Below are positions 47,256-59,360 of a stretch of DNA of 64,000 nucleotides, one piece after another. Position numbers and translations under genes: made by a program. The DNA is from Ophioderma brevispina (Eukaryota > Echinodermata > Ophiuroidea > Amphilepidida > Ophiodermatidae), in assembly GCA_023653785.1 (NCBI GenBank), contig JAMKCH010078973.1, forward strand, positions 22,789-86,788, read 5' to 3'. Below the pieces are notes generated by a model. That model was not told where the DNA came from and searched no databases. It worked only from the letters and a program-made list of their open reading frames with translations. The number at the start of each line of letters is the position of its first letter. Within the stretch, counting starts at the first letter, position 1.

Positions 47256-48334
47256 AAACTGAAATATTGCGTCTACTCACGACACTAAAGGGTCCCCATC
47301 TTAAGCTGCCGGCAGGCCATTTTCCTTAAATCTGCCACTGCTGAGCACTTTCAGGTATTATAGTTGGGGCTATTTGAAGCATGGCAGTTTAGAGTGGAGC
47401 TTCATTTCCCAGTGGATTATTATTAGTCTTCTATGAAGGTTAATGAACACATTTAGCGGGGGAGGGGGAGTACCCCTTGTGAAAGTGTGGACGGAATCCA
47501 GGAGGGGTGTAAATCCATGGGTAAAAAATGAAGAATGCTTGGATTCCTGTAAAAAGGTAACCTAAGTATTCGTTTGTTACAAAGATTAAAAAAGGATAGT
47601 TCGTGCTACCTTATCAGGGTATGGTTACTGACTGGTGCAAGGCAAAAATCGCCAAACATCAAAGTTACCACCAAATGTTAATACTGCACCGATTTCTTTG
47701 AAAATAGTCTTTGAACTTTTGGCATAACATCGTGATATAATGAGTCAGAAAACATGTCTCCGGTTAGAGAAAATATTATTATATTAATTAGTATAACTCG
47801 CAATAACACTCATCGCTCGTTAACATTACTATTTGGACAATACATCACTGCATGCATGTGTTAACTGTCTTACGACATCGCCTTTAAGTTTGTCGGTTCT
47901 TAGCAGACAGCCTTGATCAAGGCTATCCTTTTGATAAATTACTATTCCGTATCGAAATTAATTTTTGAAAGTAATTTGACTTATGTTATTGATTTTTTTT
48001 CTTGTTTTTGTTCTGTTTTGTATAGTTTTATAAAAACAATACTAAAATTAAAATTATATTGAAATATATTAATGCCCTATGCTTATTACTCGGAATAACG
48101 AGGTGCGTAATTATGTCCCTGCAGATCCCACGTCGGTACTTAGATGACCTTTAACCCCATATGTGATGAGCTAGTTCCATTAATTCCGAGCTCCACTTCC
48201 TCCGAGTCACTTTGGAATTTATCAACGTATAAACACATTCTTAACCTGTCCTAACTTTGATCGTTTGATAGTTTGATAAACGTAGCGACGAACCAAAGAG
48301 AATAGATAGTTTATTATTGTCATTGGTTTAATAC
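47256..48334. other. no gene recognised
   Basis: AT-rich intron sequence of GGT with no element ends that I can define. Confidence 0.3.
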
Positions 48335-48338
48335 TTAA

Positions 48339-48886
48339 AGGGATTAGCAGCGATTTGCTAATCCGAAACATCATAAAATCATCAAAATTCATATTTTTAT
48401 ATTTTTGTTACTGGCATGGATATCCGAACATAACCTGAAAGTGGTTGGCCTGAAATCCGTGTATTAAAGACAAGGCAGTACTTTTTACCTGATTCTGTAA
48501 TTTCTATACGTGTGTATCAAAATTTCGCCTTGAGATCAAGAAACGCCTTTCCCGGTGAATATCACAGATTTTCAGCGTGATATTGTGCTCCATGACCTGT
48601 ACAGTTTGACCTCAAACACAAACATCATTGATCTTTGTTTATTCTGTACTGGTGTAAACCACAATCAGCTGTTTAGTGCACGATTTTAAGACGCCGTCGC
48701 TGTATGTTTATTTGCGAGAGGCGGTTGAAAAATTTCCTGAAATACTTCATTTTTTCACTATTTGGTGGTTTGTTTCTACATTAAAGCTGTTATATGGAAT
48801 TGTACACACTTATTCCCGATTTATAAGTTTTAAAAAATGCATTTCCACATTTTTTCGATTCTCTCGCATTATCGCTGCTAATCCCT
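48339..48886. mobile_element. 548-bp TTAA-flanked MITE abutting GGT exon E
   Basis: TTAA (48335-48338) AGGGATTAGCAGCGAT ... ATCGCTGCTAATCCCT TTAA (48887-48890): perfect 16-bp TIRs and a TTAA duplication, as in piggyBac-type elements. A related end (TTAAAGACACTATCAGTGAT) is at 53406. Confidence 0.9.
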
Positions 48887-48890
48887 TTAA

Positions 48891-49151
<261 letters not shown>

Positions 49152-49256
49152 TAGGCTGGTTTATGAAGGGCGTCTAACTGTAGACCAGGTGTCATATAAT
49201 GCAGTGTCCGTACGTGTGATTGAGTGTCCTCCCACCCATCTGTCTATTGTGTTCTC

Positions 49257-49949
49257 TATTAAGTGTTATATGCATCATTTGTTTCAGCACTGTACCCAAA
49301 TGGCCTCGTCTACAAGGTCACGGTTTATTCCGTACATGTTGCTATGGTAGTTAGGACACTCTCTCTCTCACGGGGAGACTCAGTTCTTTACACCGGCGTA
49401 ACGAAACTGAGTGAGCTACCATATTAATACATACAGAATAAACCGTGACCCTGTAGATGAGTATGGTAAGCCGTAAGGGTCACAACGTATTGTCGCAATA
49501 TTACAATGCGTTGCCGTGTCGGCCAATTAGAACGATGAATTTCGGTAACGTATTAAAAAATACACCCACAAAGCGTGACATAACGCTTTGAGAGCCTCGC
49601 AACGTGTTGCGAGCCTTCACACAACGCTTTGTGAGCCATAAGGGTTATAACGTATTGCCGCAACGCGTTGTGAGGAAGCCACAACGAGTTACTGAAATTC
49701 CACAGGACGTTGATTTTATAACGCGCTACGGTTTTGGCCAATCAGAATGAGAAATTTGTGTGACATTTAAATAAAAAAAAATAGACCCACAAAGCGTTGC
49801 GGGCCTTTCCAACGTGTTGCGGAAATACGTTATGACCCATAACGTATTGTTACCTTCACAACGCTTAATCGCCAACTCATAAAACAACAGCTCCTTATTA
49901 CCCAAGGATAAATCAAATTGTTGTTTATTTCACCCTAGCAACACTCTTT
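49257..49949. repeat. direct repeat unit 1 in the GGT E-F intron
   Basis: Almost identical to 50011-50607. Within it 49310-49458 is a foldback (CTACAAGGTCACGGTTTATT and its inverse), and the remainder is full of AACGCGTTGTGAG/CAACGTGTTGCG palindromic words. Confidence 0.9.
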
Positions 49950-50010
49950 TTTTTTTTTTTTTTTTTTCTTTCCGTTAATGATACAGAGTGTTCCAAAAAG
50001 TACACCTCTA

Positions 50011-50607
50011 TTAAGTGTTATATGCATCATTTGTTTCAGCACTGTACCCAAATGGCCTCGTCTACAAGGTCACGGTTTATTCCGTACATGTTGCTATGGT
50101 AGTTAGGACACTCTCTCACGGGGAGACTCAGTTCTTTACACCGGCGTAACGAAACTGAGTGAGCTACCATATTAATACATACAGAATAAACCGTGACCCT
50201 GTAGATGAGTATGGTAAGCCGTAAGGGTCACAACGTATTGTCGCAATATTACAATGCGTTGCCGTGTCGGCCAATTAGAACGATGAATTTCGGTAACGTA
50301 TTAAAAAATACACCCACAAAGCGTGACATAACGCTTTGAGAGCCTCGCAACGTGTTGCGAGCCTTCACACAACGCTTTGTGAGCCTACGATTTTGGCCAA
50401 TCAGAATGAGAAATTTGTGTGACATTTAAATAAAAAAAAATAGACCCACAAAGCGTTGCGGGCCTTTCCAACGTGTTGCGGAAATACGTTATGACCCATA
50501 ACGTATTGTTACCTTCACAACGCTTAATCGCCAACTCATAAAACAACAGCTCCTTATTACCCAAGGATAAATCAAATTGTTGTTTATTTCACCCTAGCAA
50601 CACTCTT
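50011..50607. repeat. direct repeat unit 2 in the GGT E-F intron
   Basis: Matches unit 1 with an ~87-base internal deletion around 50387 and a CT-repeat contraction. The two units are separated by a poly-T run and TTCCGTTAATGATACAGAGT (49972), which recurs at 53292. Confidence 0.9.
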
Positions 50608-50875
50608 TAGAGCAAGTTGAAGCATTGATGCTATGAGTCACTTACAATTGAACGTGTAACTTAACCTACTAACACACACGTAATAAACAAAAGTGGGTGT
50701 TATTTGTAAACATTAATATTTTAAGTAAATGCTATAAACAATACTTAGGTTAACGGTTCAATGATTTAAAAAAGATCGACTGTTTTAGATATTAGTTGGC
50801 GGGACAAGGTATGGGTTCACTAAACGCTCCTTATTATAGATCGATATTATTTTCCGAATTGTTTTTATTTCTTAG

Positions 50876-50989
50876 CTCGTCATGCACTCGCTATGGTTTG
50901 GTGATAACGTACGGGAAGCATTGGAGAGAAGACGCATACATCATCAACTATATCCGAACTATGTGGAATGTGAAGAAAACATTGACGAT
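50876..50989 (+). CDS. GGT: gamma-glutamyltransferase, exon F (small subunit)
   Basis: Thirty-eight codons read LVMHSLWFGDNVREALERRR, then IHHQLYPNYVECEENIDD. This is the (I/V)..(L/N)(L/W)WFG.(D/N)(V/L).EA(V/L)E..R(L/I)H(H/N)QL.PN.. block near the C terminus of animal GGTs. The acceptor is TTTCTTAG at 50874-50875 and the donor is GAT|GTAAGC at 50990. The exon joins E in phase 0 with exact residue spacing. It ends in phase 0, but the next exon needs a preceding phase of 1. A single missing G before the donor (G|GTAAGC) would explain this; whether the loss is biological or a sequencing error cannot be decided here. Confidence 0.9.
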
Positions 50990-51650
50990 GTAAGCACCTA
51001 TCCATTCTCGTTATTTTCTCCACATTTTCTTGTATCTGATTTATATTGATCTCCATAGTCTTATGAAAAAAATAGATTGACCATTTCAAAAATCGACATC
51101 TGAAAAAAATGGTAACTTCTATTACACCTGAAATAACGTAACGTTATAGTTGTTCCGGACGAACCACAGTTAGATCCTCACGTGTGTATGACATCCGAAA
51201 GTATCCCTAAGGGTTCCATAAACGGTACTTTTCTGAATGGGGAAGAATCACAAACAAGTCAAGTTTCAAAGTGCTTCAACTTTGAATGTATCGTGTGCCA
51301 AATTCGGTTCACGATGATGAAAGCCTGATCACGAAGCTACACTCATGTCTATGACTGTTTGTTCTAATTATTTCTGCCGTAAAATCTAGCATCTGTAAAT
51401 ATAATGTTACTATGCAGCCACAGACAACACTTGTGGACCTTCATGCAAAACATATTAGTGGCCTATTCATTTCATATCCGCCACCTCCAACCACCCCAAT
51501 TCAATCAGCTTTTCAGAGACGTTAGAGAAAAACGGGTCTACCGTCGAGCAATAAACAGGTGTAAATTGAATCATGTTAACCCTGGATATAAGATCCGTAA
51601 TCCATAGACCACAACGGATAAAAGAAAGCTTAAAAGGTGTTGTTTGAAGA

Positions 51651-51763
51651 CTTCAAATTTTGATCAATTAATTTCCCCGAATATGACGGTAAGCCTAGAA
51701 AGAAACACCGATTTAGGCTTACCATCATATTTCGGGGAAATTCAATCAAAATTTGAAATTGAA
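51651..51763. repeat. 113-bp hairpin in the GGT F-G intron
   Basis: Arms of about 50 bases (TTTCCCCGAATATGACGGTA and its near-complement TACCATCATATTTCGGGGAA) lie about 110 bases upstream of the exon G acceptor. Confidence 0.88.
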
Positions 51764-51871
51764 TCCACAAATAATGACATGACGAAACCTATATTATTAT
51801 ATTAGTGTGACATAGAGAGTACAAGCAATGCTAATGCCGTGCGTATGTTCTCATTCATATCACCATTTTAG

Positions 51872-52017
51872 GAATAAGGAAAGGTCTAGCCGATAAAGAT
51901 CATGATGTTGAAGGAACGTCTTCTTTAGCGGTTATACAACTTGTAACGCAAGAGGGCAACAAAATCTACGCTCGCTCGGATCCACGTAAATCTGGCCATG
52001 GAGCAGCCGGATATTGA
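51872..52017 (+). CDS. GGT: gamma-glutamyltransferase, terminal exon G
   Basis: After two bases completing a codon, the exon reads IRKGLADKDHDVEGTSSLAV, then IQLVTQEGNKIYARSDPRKS, GHGAAGY and stop TGA (52015-52017). The end matches the canonical GGT terminus (A.SDPRK.G..AGY). The acceptor is CCATTTTAG at 51870-51871. No acceptor for phase 0 is available nearby, so the frame conflicts by one base with exon F. A candidate polyadenylation signal AATAAA lies at 52157-52162, about 140 bases after the stop. Most of the following sequence forms one arm of a long inverted repeat. Confidence 0.9.
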
Positions 52018-52073
52018 CTAATATTATGGATTCACGTTGTTGATCATAGATAAAAGAGGAATTTGATATCTAC

Positions 52074-52280
52074 GTGAATCAAAACAAAATTGTGCAAGTA
52101 TTGCAGATGATCTTGACCTTGATAAAATTGCTGAATCATAGATTTCTTGTTGTTTTAATAAAACAAATCTAATATGCTTCCAAGTACTGAAAAAATGAAA
52201 GAAATCGACTGAAAAATAAGCCAGATATGACAAATTTTGTAAGCACACCTCTTTGTCCTCCATTCCAATGGGATTTATAC
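52074..52280. repeat. left arm of a 0.87-kb inverted repeat after GGT
   Basis: Imperfectly complementary to 52737-52941 over about 205 bases (GTGAATCAAAA.AAA.TGTGCAAG to GG.TTTTATAC). It starts 57 bases beyond the GGT stop. Confidence 0.85.
52157..52162 (+). promoter_or_regulatory. candidate polyadenylation signal of GGT
   Basis: AATAAA about 140 bases beyond the GGT stop codon. It lies inside the left arm of the 52.07-52.94 kb inverted repeat, so a transcript ending here would carry only one arm. Confidence 0.35.
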
Positions 52281-52736
52281 AGTTAAGCAAGATATTGCGT
52301 TAATGTACAATATACCGGGTATAGCATTATTAAAGTAATGATGACCCTTGCTATATTATTTAATTGATTTATGAATAGCCATGCATAATCCCCCTTTATT
52401 GATCCTCAAAAGGAATTAAATGTTTATCAAAAATATCATCCAATTAATCCTGATGTGTTTCAACACTACTACTGTAATCCAGGTATAGATCATGTAGATA
52501 CAAGCTATGCCAATAAGGGTCTAAACTCTTAGCAATATCCCAAACAATAGGAAGATCGTGTTTTCTTGCTGTGCAACAGGTGAATTGCTGCTTGGATTTG
52601 TCCTATCACTTGATACATTGGTATAAATAGATTAATTAATTAATCCGTAGTTGAAATATTCAAGAAAATGTAACATTTATTAAGTTGACAAGGCATCATG
52701 ATATTGTACATTCTCACAAACACAAGCTTAATGTGT

Positions 52737-52941
52737 GTATAAAATCCCATAGGAATGGAGAAAAAGGGGTGTGTCTACAAAACCCGCCATATCAAGCGTA
52801 TTTTTCAGTCGATTTCTTTCATTTTTTCAACAAATGAAAGTATATTAAATGTGTTTTATAAAAACAACAACAAATCTATGATATAGTGATTGCTTTAAGG
52901 TCAAGATCATCTTTAATGCTTGCACATTTTTTTTGATTCAC
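52737..52941. repeat. right arm of the inverted repeat after GGT
   Basis: Reads GTATAAAATCCCATAGGAAT to TTTTTTTTGATTCAC; partner of 52074-52280. The ~456-base spacer has no recognised content. Confidence 0.85.
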
Positions 52942-54850
52942 GTAATATATATTGAACATGCTGCAATACGAATTTCAAGTTTTAATAAAATAAACTAATT
53001 ATGTACAACATAAACAACTTTTATACTAGTGTAGATAGTAGATTTTATACTCTATAAATGTTATGGTTGGGGAGTTGGTTTTTTTTCTATTATACTAAGA
53101 AATTGGTATTTTTGAAGACAATGCTAGTTATGTGATCAAATTGATTTCTTGTTTGACGTGCTATAAGATTGGAGTAATGAAACTTTTGAAATGTACCCTC
53201 TTTAAAAGGTGTCAGAACACGTTCTCTTTACCGTTCCCCTGCTTATTTCAGTTAACTTTTTTACCACGTGCATGAGATCGAAGAACAAGCTTTCCGTTAA
53301 TGATACAGAGTGTTCCAAAAGTACACCATTCAGAAATTAATTTTTGAAAGGTTAAAGCACTTTCACGAAGACGTGATATAGTTCAATTTGGACAATTTTA
53401 CCACTTAAAGACACTATCAGTGATTTGCTAAATCAGAAAATCAAAAAAATCATCAAAAATCAGATTTTTGCATGTATGTAACTTTCTGTCAATTCTTCAG
53501 TTGGAAAGGTGAAAGCATTATGAGAATTCGTGATATAGTACCATGTTTAGATCAGTTTCTTAGCTATATAAAACTTTTTCCCGATCATTTGATAATTTTA
53601 AACCACTTAAGTGGACGAGTGGATCCTAAGGACCCGCAAACTACATTTTGCGAGTTTTACGACAAACGATTATACTTTTCCGACTCATATTTTTTTTGTA
53701 TTTGTGTAACTTTTGGATACGCATCTTTTCATGAGCAAAATATTAAAATTCATCGCCCCGTTATAAAATTGGATAATTAGGCTGGGTCCCTAGGAACCCC
53801 CACCCTACCCTTCTTCACCAACGGGAGTGTCAGTAAAAGTATTAATTAAATCAAGTAATTAAGAATATTTTTCCTGTTTAATTAATATTATTTACATGTC
53901 ATTAAACAAATAATAATATAAAATTCAGTTAACCCTTTACATGCTGATAGCAATCATTTTCATTTTGCCACATCTCCATCACGCCACTGTACAAACCAAT
54001 GGGAAAGTTACACGGCATACAATGCCATGCAATTACCAAAAATATGACATATTAAAAATGACATAATTTGCCAAAATTACGTCGGGAAAATGGCTTCCAT
54101 AGGGGGATCCCCTTGTTCACCAACGGAAGTAGGAAGACCTTGTCCACCTAGGTGTTAAATTACGAAAGCATGTCAAATTCATGTTGGCCACTCCCACTCT
54201 CTGTGTTGTGAAGTTGTTTTGGGTAATGAGGACGGTGAAAGCTGTTGAAACCTATATTGGGATGATTGACAAACTATTTGCAGTAGGCCACCTTTCTTGA
54301 AAGATCCTTTGGAAGGAGTGAATTTCCCTGTTGTACCGCATCCATCAGAGGAATGCACATCCAACAGTGGAGTGCATTCTTCTATTGGATTGGTACAGAT
54401 GTCAGTCCAAACCAATCCTTGTGATTCTGTTAAAAGGTGATGGAGTCAAGTGTACTGTATACAGTCTTTGCTTGGATTTCCTTGGAGTGCCGTTCTTATG
54501 TATTGTTGGTGTTTGCCCTAGTTCTTACTGTTCTGTGCCTTTCAATGTTGCCTCTTTTTCTATTTAAGCTCACTCCATGTATGTGGTATTTGTCAACGTT
54601 TCACTTATTGTATTTTTGTTGGGTGGCTATTTGGAAAAAAATGCTGAAAACACAAACGAATGGTTGCTACTTGGCATCTGGTCTGAATGAAAGTTGTTAA
54701 CTTAATCACACGCTTTACAAACGTGTCTGCAGAATGGGTGAATGTTTATAAAGATAAAGGATGTTCCTATTTACCAACCGGTCCATATTAATATAATATG
54801 TGGTAATCAAGGTTTACCACACATTAATTAAAGTGATCCAATGTAATTAA
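52942..54850. other. no gene recognised
   Basis: 53290-53330 repeats the 49.97-kb TTCCGTTAATGATACAG word. 53786-53828 and 54108-54132 carry MITE family 2-like ends (GGTCCCTAGGAACCCCC, CACCAACGG). The ORFs 53472-53780 and 54179-54700 are unsupported. Confidence 0.3.
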
Positions 54851-55140
54851 AATTCAAAAGACGCGAAGATAATGCTCTTACGACATTGAAATGTGTCGAT
54901 GGCCTAACCTTGATTGGACAAGAACACTTGATAAATTTCCAGTCATGCAAGACCATCTTGACAAATTCAGTCATTTGGCCAAGAACAATTATATGAAATT
55001 GAACCCTTCCAAAAGTACTCATATGAAAGTTTCTGTTCTGAGGAAACACGGTGAGGATCAAGTTCTTACAATTGACCAAGCTCCACTTCAAGAGGTCTCT
55101 ATAGCGAGAATAACAATGTCAGAAAAATAATGTCAGTTCA
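54850..55140 (+). pseudogene. non-LTR RT thumb fragment, left part
   Basis: Reads DHLDKFSHLAKNNYMKLNPS, then KSTHMKVSVLRKHG and LTIDQAPLQEVSIARI. This is the region after the YADD box in CR1-like RTs (L...W...N.MKLN..K...M.V). The reading continues into SDIKWSEHI at 55.14-55.17 kb and then decays. The matching right part is at 56590-57030, beyond a piggyBac-like MITE. Confidence 0.75.
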
Positions 55141-55642
55141 GACATAAAATGGAGTGAGCACATTGTTACAAGGGTCCCTTTTAACCAGTGCCAGATGATT
55201 GCATTTATATGATTGTGCAAGGAAATAAGATATTATGATAGAATCAAAGGTGCAAGGAAATTTTAACACTATGCTGTTAACACCATAATGCTGTTGGAAC
55301 TTCAAGCCAGATCCCCCACCCTCTGGAATTGAACTTAGAGAGTGCACTTCATAATTGATTGATTGTTTGAGGAAGCCCGTCACCCAGGAGATCCGCCATC
55401 TTGATCATGTGCCGAATGGAACTGTGCTAGATATTCCGGACAATGCCCGTTTTGCTATTGCCTGTAAAACCTGATCTGTTGCTGTGATAATCAAACTCAT
55501 GAACCAAAATGGATGTTGTACTTGTAAGTGATCCACAGAAACTCCTAAGTCAATCATGAACAATGTTTTCAACCTCGCATGTGTAACCCTTGAGAACTTG
55601 AGGTCAAGCCCACTGTAGCTGTACAGTGCATTGGTGATTTAA

Positions 55643-56299
55643 CCCTCGTCGTACCAAGGGGGGGGGGGGGTGGTTACCACTTACCACCCCCCTACCGAAC
55701 TTCGCACCGGTGCGCTACAGGCTTAAAAAAATTGTAAAAAAGATTCTACGGTAACGTTCTCTCATCCTGCGGTCATTTTAGCGCAAAAATGTGAAGGTGC
55801 ACCTTCACCGGGGGTGGTTCGAGGGTATTATATCTGCCGTCAAAGTCGAAGGGTAAGGGGGGGGGCCCGGGGTTGCCCCACCCAAGGACTATTTATGGGG
55901 TGGATTTTGAAAATTTGTGCACAGTATGGCTCTAAAACTCTTTGTTTATGTAAACTAGCCAATTTGTCATCATTTAGAGCTGAAAAACCGCATGAAAAAT
56001 CTAGATATTCCTACGTTTTTTAGGCGCAAAATTGGATTTTTGCCTATTTTCTATGGAAAACTGCCCATTTTGCAGACCGCGGATCTTGATGACGTCATTG
56101 TGACGCCATCTGGTATGTTGCGCTACTTATTTTGGTATTACAATGGAAAAGAGGAGGACCATAAGCTATCCACTGGTAGCAAAATCATATAAGCACCGGG
56201 GTGCTTTATTAAAAAAATTCGGGGGGGGGGGTAGTAACCACCCCCCCCCCCCCCCTTGGTACACCGTGTTCGCAAAAAAAGGCGTGGTAAGGACGAGGG
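55643..56299. mobile_element. 657-bp piggyBac-like MITE, complete copy
   Basis: TTAA (55639-55642) CCCTCGTCGTACCA with a G run ... C run, CTTGGTAC..., GGTAAGGACGAGGG TTAA (56300-56303). TIRs and a TTAA duplication are both present. Partial copies are at 2641-3190 and 29237-29634. It splits a LINE. Confidence 0.85.
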
Positions 56300-56589
56300 T
56301 TAACGTCACGAAGATGATTTGACACTACCTTGGGCATGCGCACAGAAGTGATCACTATTCTTCCTTGCACCATCAAATTGACTTTAGGCGATTCATTAAT
56401 CAAATAACCAGTTTAATCAGCTGTAGTAGTTAAGCACTCAAAACCTGTAATTTCATGCAAACGTTGAAAAAACGTTTGCCCATCAGACCAAATTTAACAT
56501 CATAAAATAAATCTTGTGATTGTAGATCAGTCGTGATTGAGTTTAATTTGGTGTTGTTTGTAATTTGTTGCAATCTTGAGCCGAGATCG

Positions 56590-57030
56590 TAACAACATTC
56601 TGTTAGGTGCTTAGTAAAACTAATTCTAGACTGTATTTATTGAAGCTCCGTAAACAATTTAACTTGCCAACTGATGATCTTGTAACCATCTGGATTCGAT
56701 CGACCCTGTATGGCACCCTGGGCTTACTGTTCATGAAGATCTCGTTCTCCAAAAAACGGTACCCAGATCATCGTTGGCAAGGGCTACACTACTTATCACG
56801 AAGTTCTTGATCTGCAAACCTTCAGGCTTTGCATGATAGACGTAAGCAGGTTCTTAAAACTGAGCGTTTCAACAGTTGGGTGCTACCTAGGAGAGGCAAG
56901 AGACATACAAGGTAGTGTTTTACGAAACTCAGAAAACTTGCCCTGCTGAAATTCAGAATAGTTCGTTGCCTACAAAGTCCACTGCTGTGCATTACTAAAT
57001 TGTATAATCACTGTTAAATCAATGTATTTT
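56590..57030 (+). pseudogene. non-LTR RT C-terminal fragment, right part
   Basis: Reads MLSKTNSRLYLLKLRKQFNL, then PTDDLVTIWIRS, then after shifts YTTYHEVLDL, ALHDRRKQV, and ERFNSWVP. It matches the conserved end of CR1-type ORF2 (LY.L..LK.F.....D.....Y...IR....A.P.W and DRR). With 54850-55140 it would form one element of the + strand. No intact ORF. Confidence 0.75.
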
Positions 57031-57067
57031 CTATGAAATGTTTGCTTTTCTGTCTTTTTAATGCTGT

Positions 57068-57450
57068 TTATCGTCGCTGGGCGGGAAAAACCTTATATGT
57101 GCATTTGACCTTTAAAAGCAAAACCTCACATGTAGTAAAACGGTTACATGACAAAACCTCATATGTAACATTTTCGAGAGACACCAAAAACTGAATAATT
57201 TGCTGTAATGCTATGCACTAGAAAGGTTTTCCTTTCTAAATATATATAGGTAATTATTTACTCCAGATTCTGAAATAAAGTGCATGCCATATGATTTACT
57301 ATCAGATATTTGCATGAAATTCAAGTTAGAAACCGATGTGACCAAAAATGCACATATGAGTTTAGGCACTGGGGGTCCACTTTGACATATGAGGTTTTGC
57401 ATTTGACCTCTCGCTGGAGTTACATATGAGGTTTTACCGCCAGCGATGTT
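57068..57450. mobile_element. ~380-bp MITE, relative of 3690-3995
   Basis: Left ATCGTCGCTGGGCGGGAAAA, CCTTATATGTG; right CATATGAGGTTTTACCGCCA, GCGATGTTA. The ends are imperfect inverted repeats. CATATGAGGTTTT words recur internally. Confidence 0.65.
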
Positions 57451-59174
57451 ATGTTAAATTATGTTTTGTTGATTGTGTTGTGATCGCGCGCGTTTAAAGG
57501 TTACTATTGTGATACGGCATCGGATCGAGCAAACCATAAAAATCAAGATGTTTGCATGTCTGTTACCAAGTATAATTAATCCTAACAGGCAAAATCAGAT
57601 ATTTTAATATTGTATGACGTCTCGTAGACTCTAAGGTCAGACTACTTCAACACACATAAGTGAGCCTTGTACAAACTGATCTCGATATATATAAGAAACA
57701 GTTTTAAAATGCATTTTACTTGATTTTTGGTTCAAGAATTTGGTAGTCCAAAACAAAATACATATAATTCAACATTTATTATACTATAAGTTTCTCGTAT
57801 CCTATGTTTGAAGGCGTTGCAGTTCAACGATGATATGTCCTCACAGCGAAGACTCCAAAATGACAGTAATGGCAAAGTGCACATAAAAAAAATTAACTCT
57901 TCAGGTAGTACATTTCCCTGGGAAATCTTCTCATTCCTGAAGGTAACTTTTGTTCCAGCATTTCAAGACGACAATGTTTAAATTAAGTCCTCGAGACATT
58001 CCCACAAGTATATCATCCAAGATAATCACCACGATTGTTCTATCTGTCGCAATTTGGGATCCTATTTTGATTCCCAGCACTTTCGGCTTCAAAGACGACA
58101 GTAGAATAATTACGCACCTGCTCACATGGAATTATATATCCTGGCACTCGGTACTTTACATGTCTGTCCTTAATGCAGAGTAAAACTAGCTATCTTCTAG
58201 CTCCTTGTTAGTAGTTGGAAGCTGGCAGAGAGTCCTTCCAGTGATTAGTATTTAAACCTACTCCTATATAATTCCCCTTTTCTAACATTATTCATTACAT
58301 CATTCTCATGCATAAACATAACCTGAATCACATCACTTTCCAATTAACTCTGTGGGGGAATTCACTGATCTACAATGTTTTGATCTCAAAACATAACAAG
58401 TTTCTAAGTTTAGCATCCTTGGGGAATTCCCCCACTTCCCTTATTGTGCATTCTAAAAAACAGGCGCACTTATCAAAACAATAATAGTCTTTAAAAAAAG
58501 ACAAGCATCGCTGAGCTAGTGTTGACAGGGGGTAGGACATGCCAACCTAACAGCAACAGCGAATTTGAAGTCTAAGGAATAATTGTATAGCAAAATCTTG
58601 TATATTTGAATTGACGTCCGTAAGATAACAATAGTCATATCTCTGATTTTGACTAATTTAAACGTCTTCTCAATTGTATGCAAGTCTTTCAAAACACCGT
58701 GAAACAGTCGCATCCATTAATTATTTGTTATTGCAGTCATTGGCATTTGGGCCTTGGATACGAGTTTAAACATTGGTTACAGACATTTTATATATGCATT
58801 ATTTTTGTGAATTATATTCAAGCAATTGGCGTTCTGTTCTTCAAACAAGAAATCGTGACAAATTTGACATATGTTTGTAATAGTAATCTACGTATAAATG
58901 TTCCTAACTTTGATGATCTTTAGAAAGAGATGAAATAGTCACAGCTAATACAAGTATAGAGCTGGAATTTTCATCTGCACTGGCAACATAAAGATATTTT
59001 TGCACACATAGGCCTAGAATTGCTTTTGCATAATGTATGATTATTACATGTACTTTTTGTAATTAAAATCAACAACTCTTCGGAATATCCTTCAGATATT
59101 TTAGAGGAATTTTCATGTGTTGTCTGGTTTAACACGTGAATATCACATTGGGGTCCAATTTTGTAATTCATAAT
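57451..59174. other. no gene recognised
   Basis: The only link found is a 38-base match (58528-58565, GGGGGTAGGACATGCCAACC) to the end of G-tract MITE family 1. Confidence 0.35.
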
Positions 59175-59360
59175 TAGTATAACAAACAAAAACCCCAAAA
59201 CCCCCACCAAAAAACCAAAAAAACAAAAAAAATAAAATAACACCAAACCAACCAAATAAACCAAAACAAAAAACCACCCTAACAAAAACGAAATAAATAA
59301 ACCCCAAAACACAACACAAAACAACAAGAATCACACCGACACCGAACAAAACACACCAAC
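59175..59360. repeat. A/C-only low-complexity tract
   Basis: About 185 bases with only a handful of G or T (AACCAACCAAATAAACCAAA type). The Phe/Leu/Val-rich minus-strand ORFs over it are composition artefacts. Confidence 0.85.
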
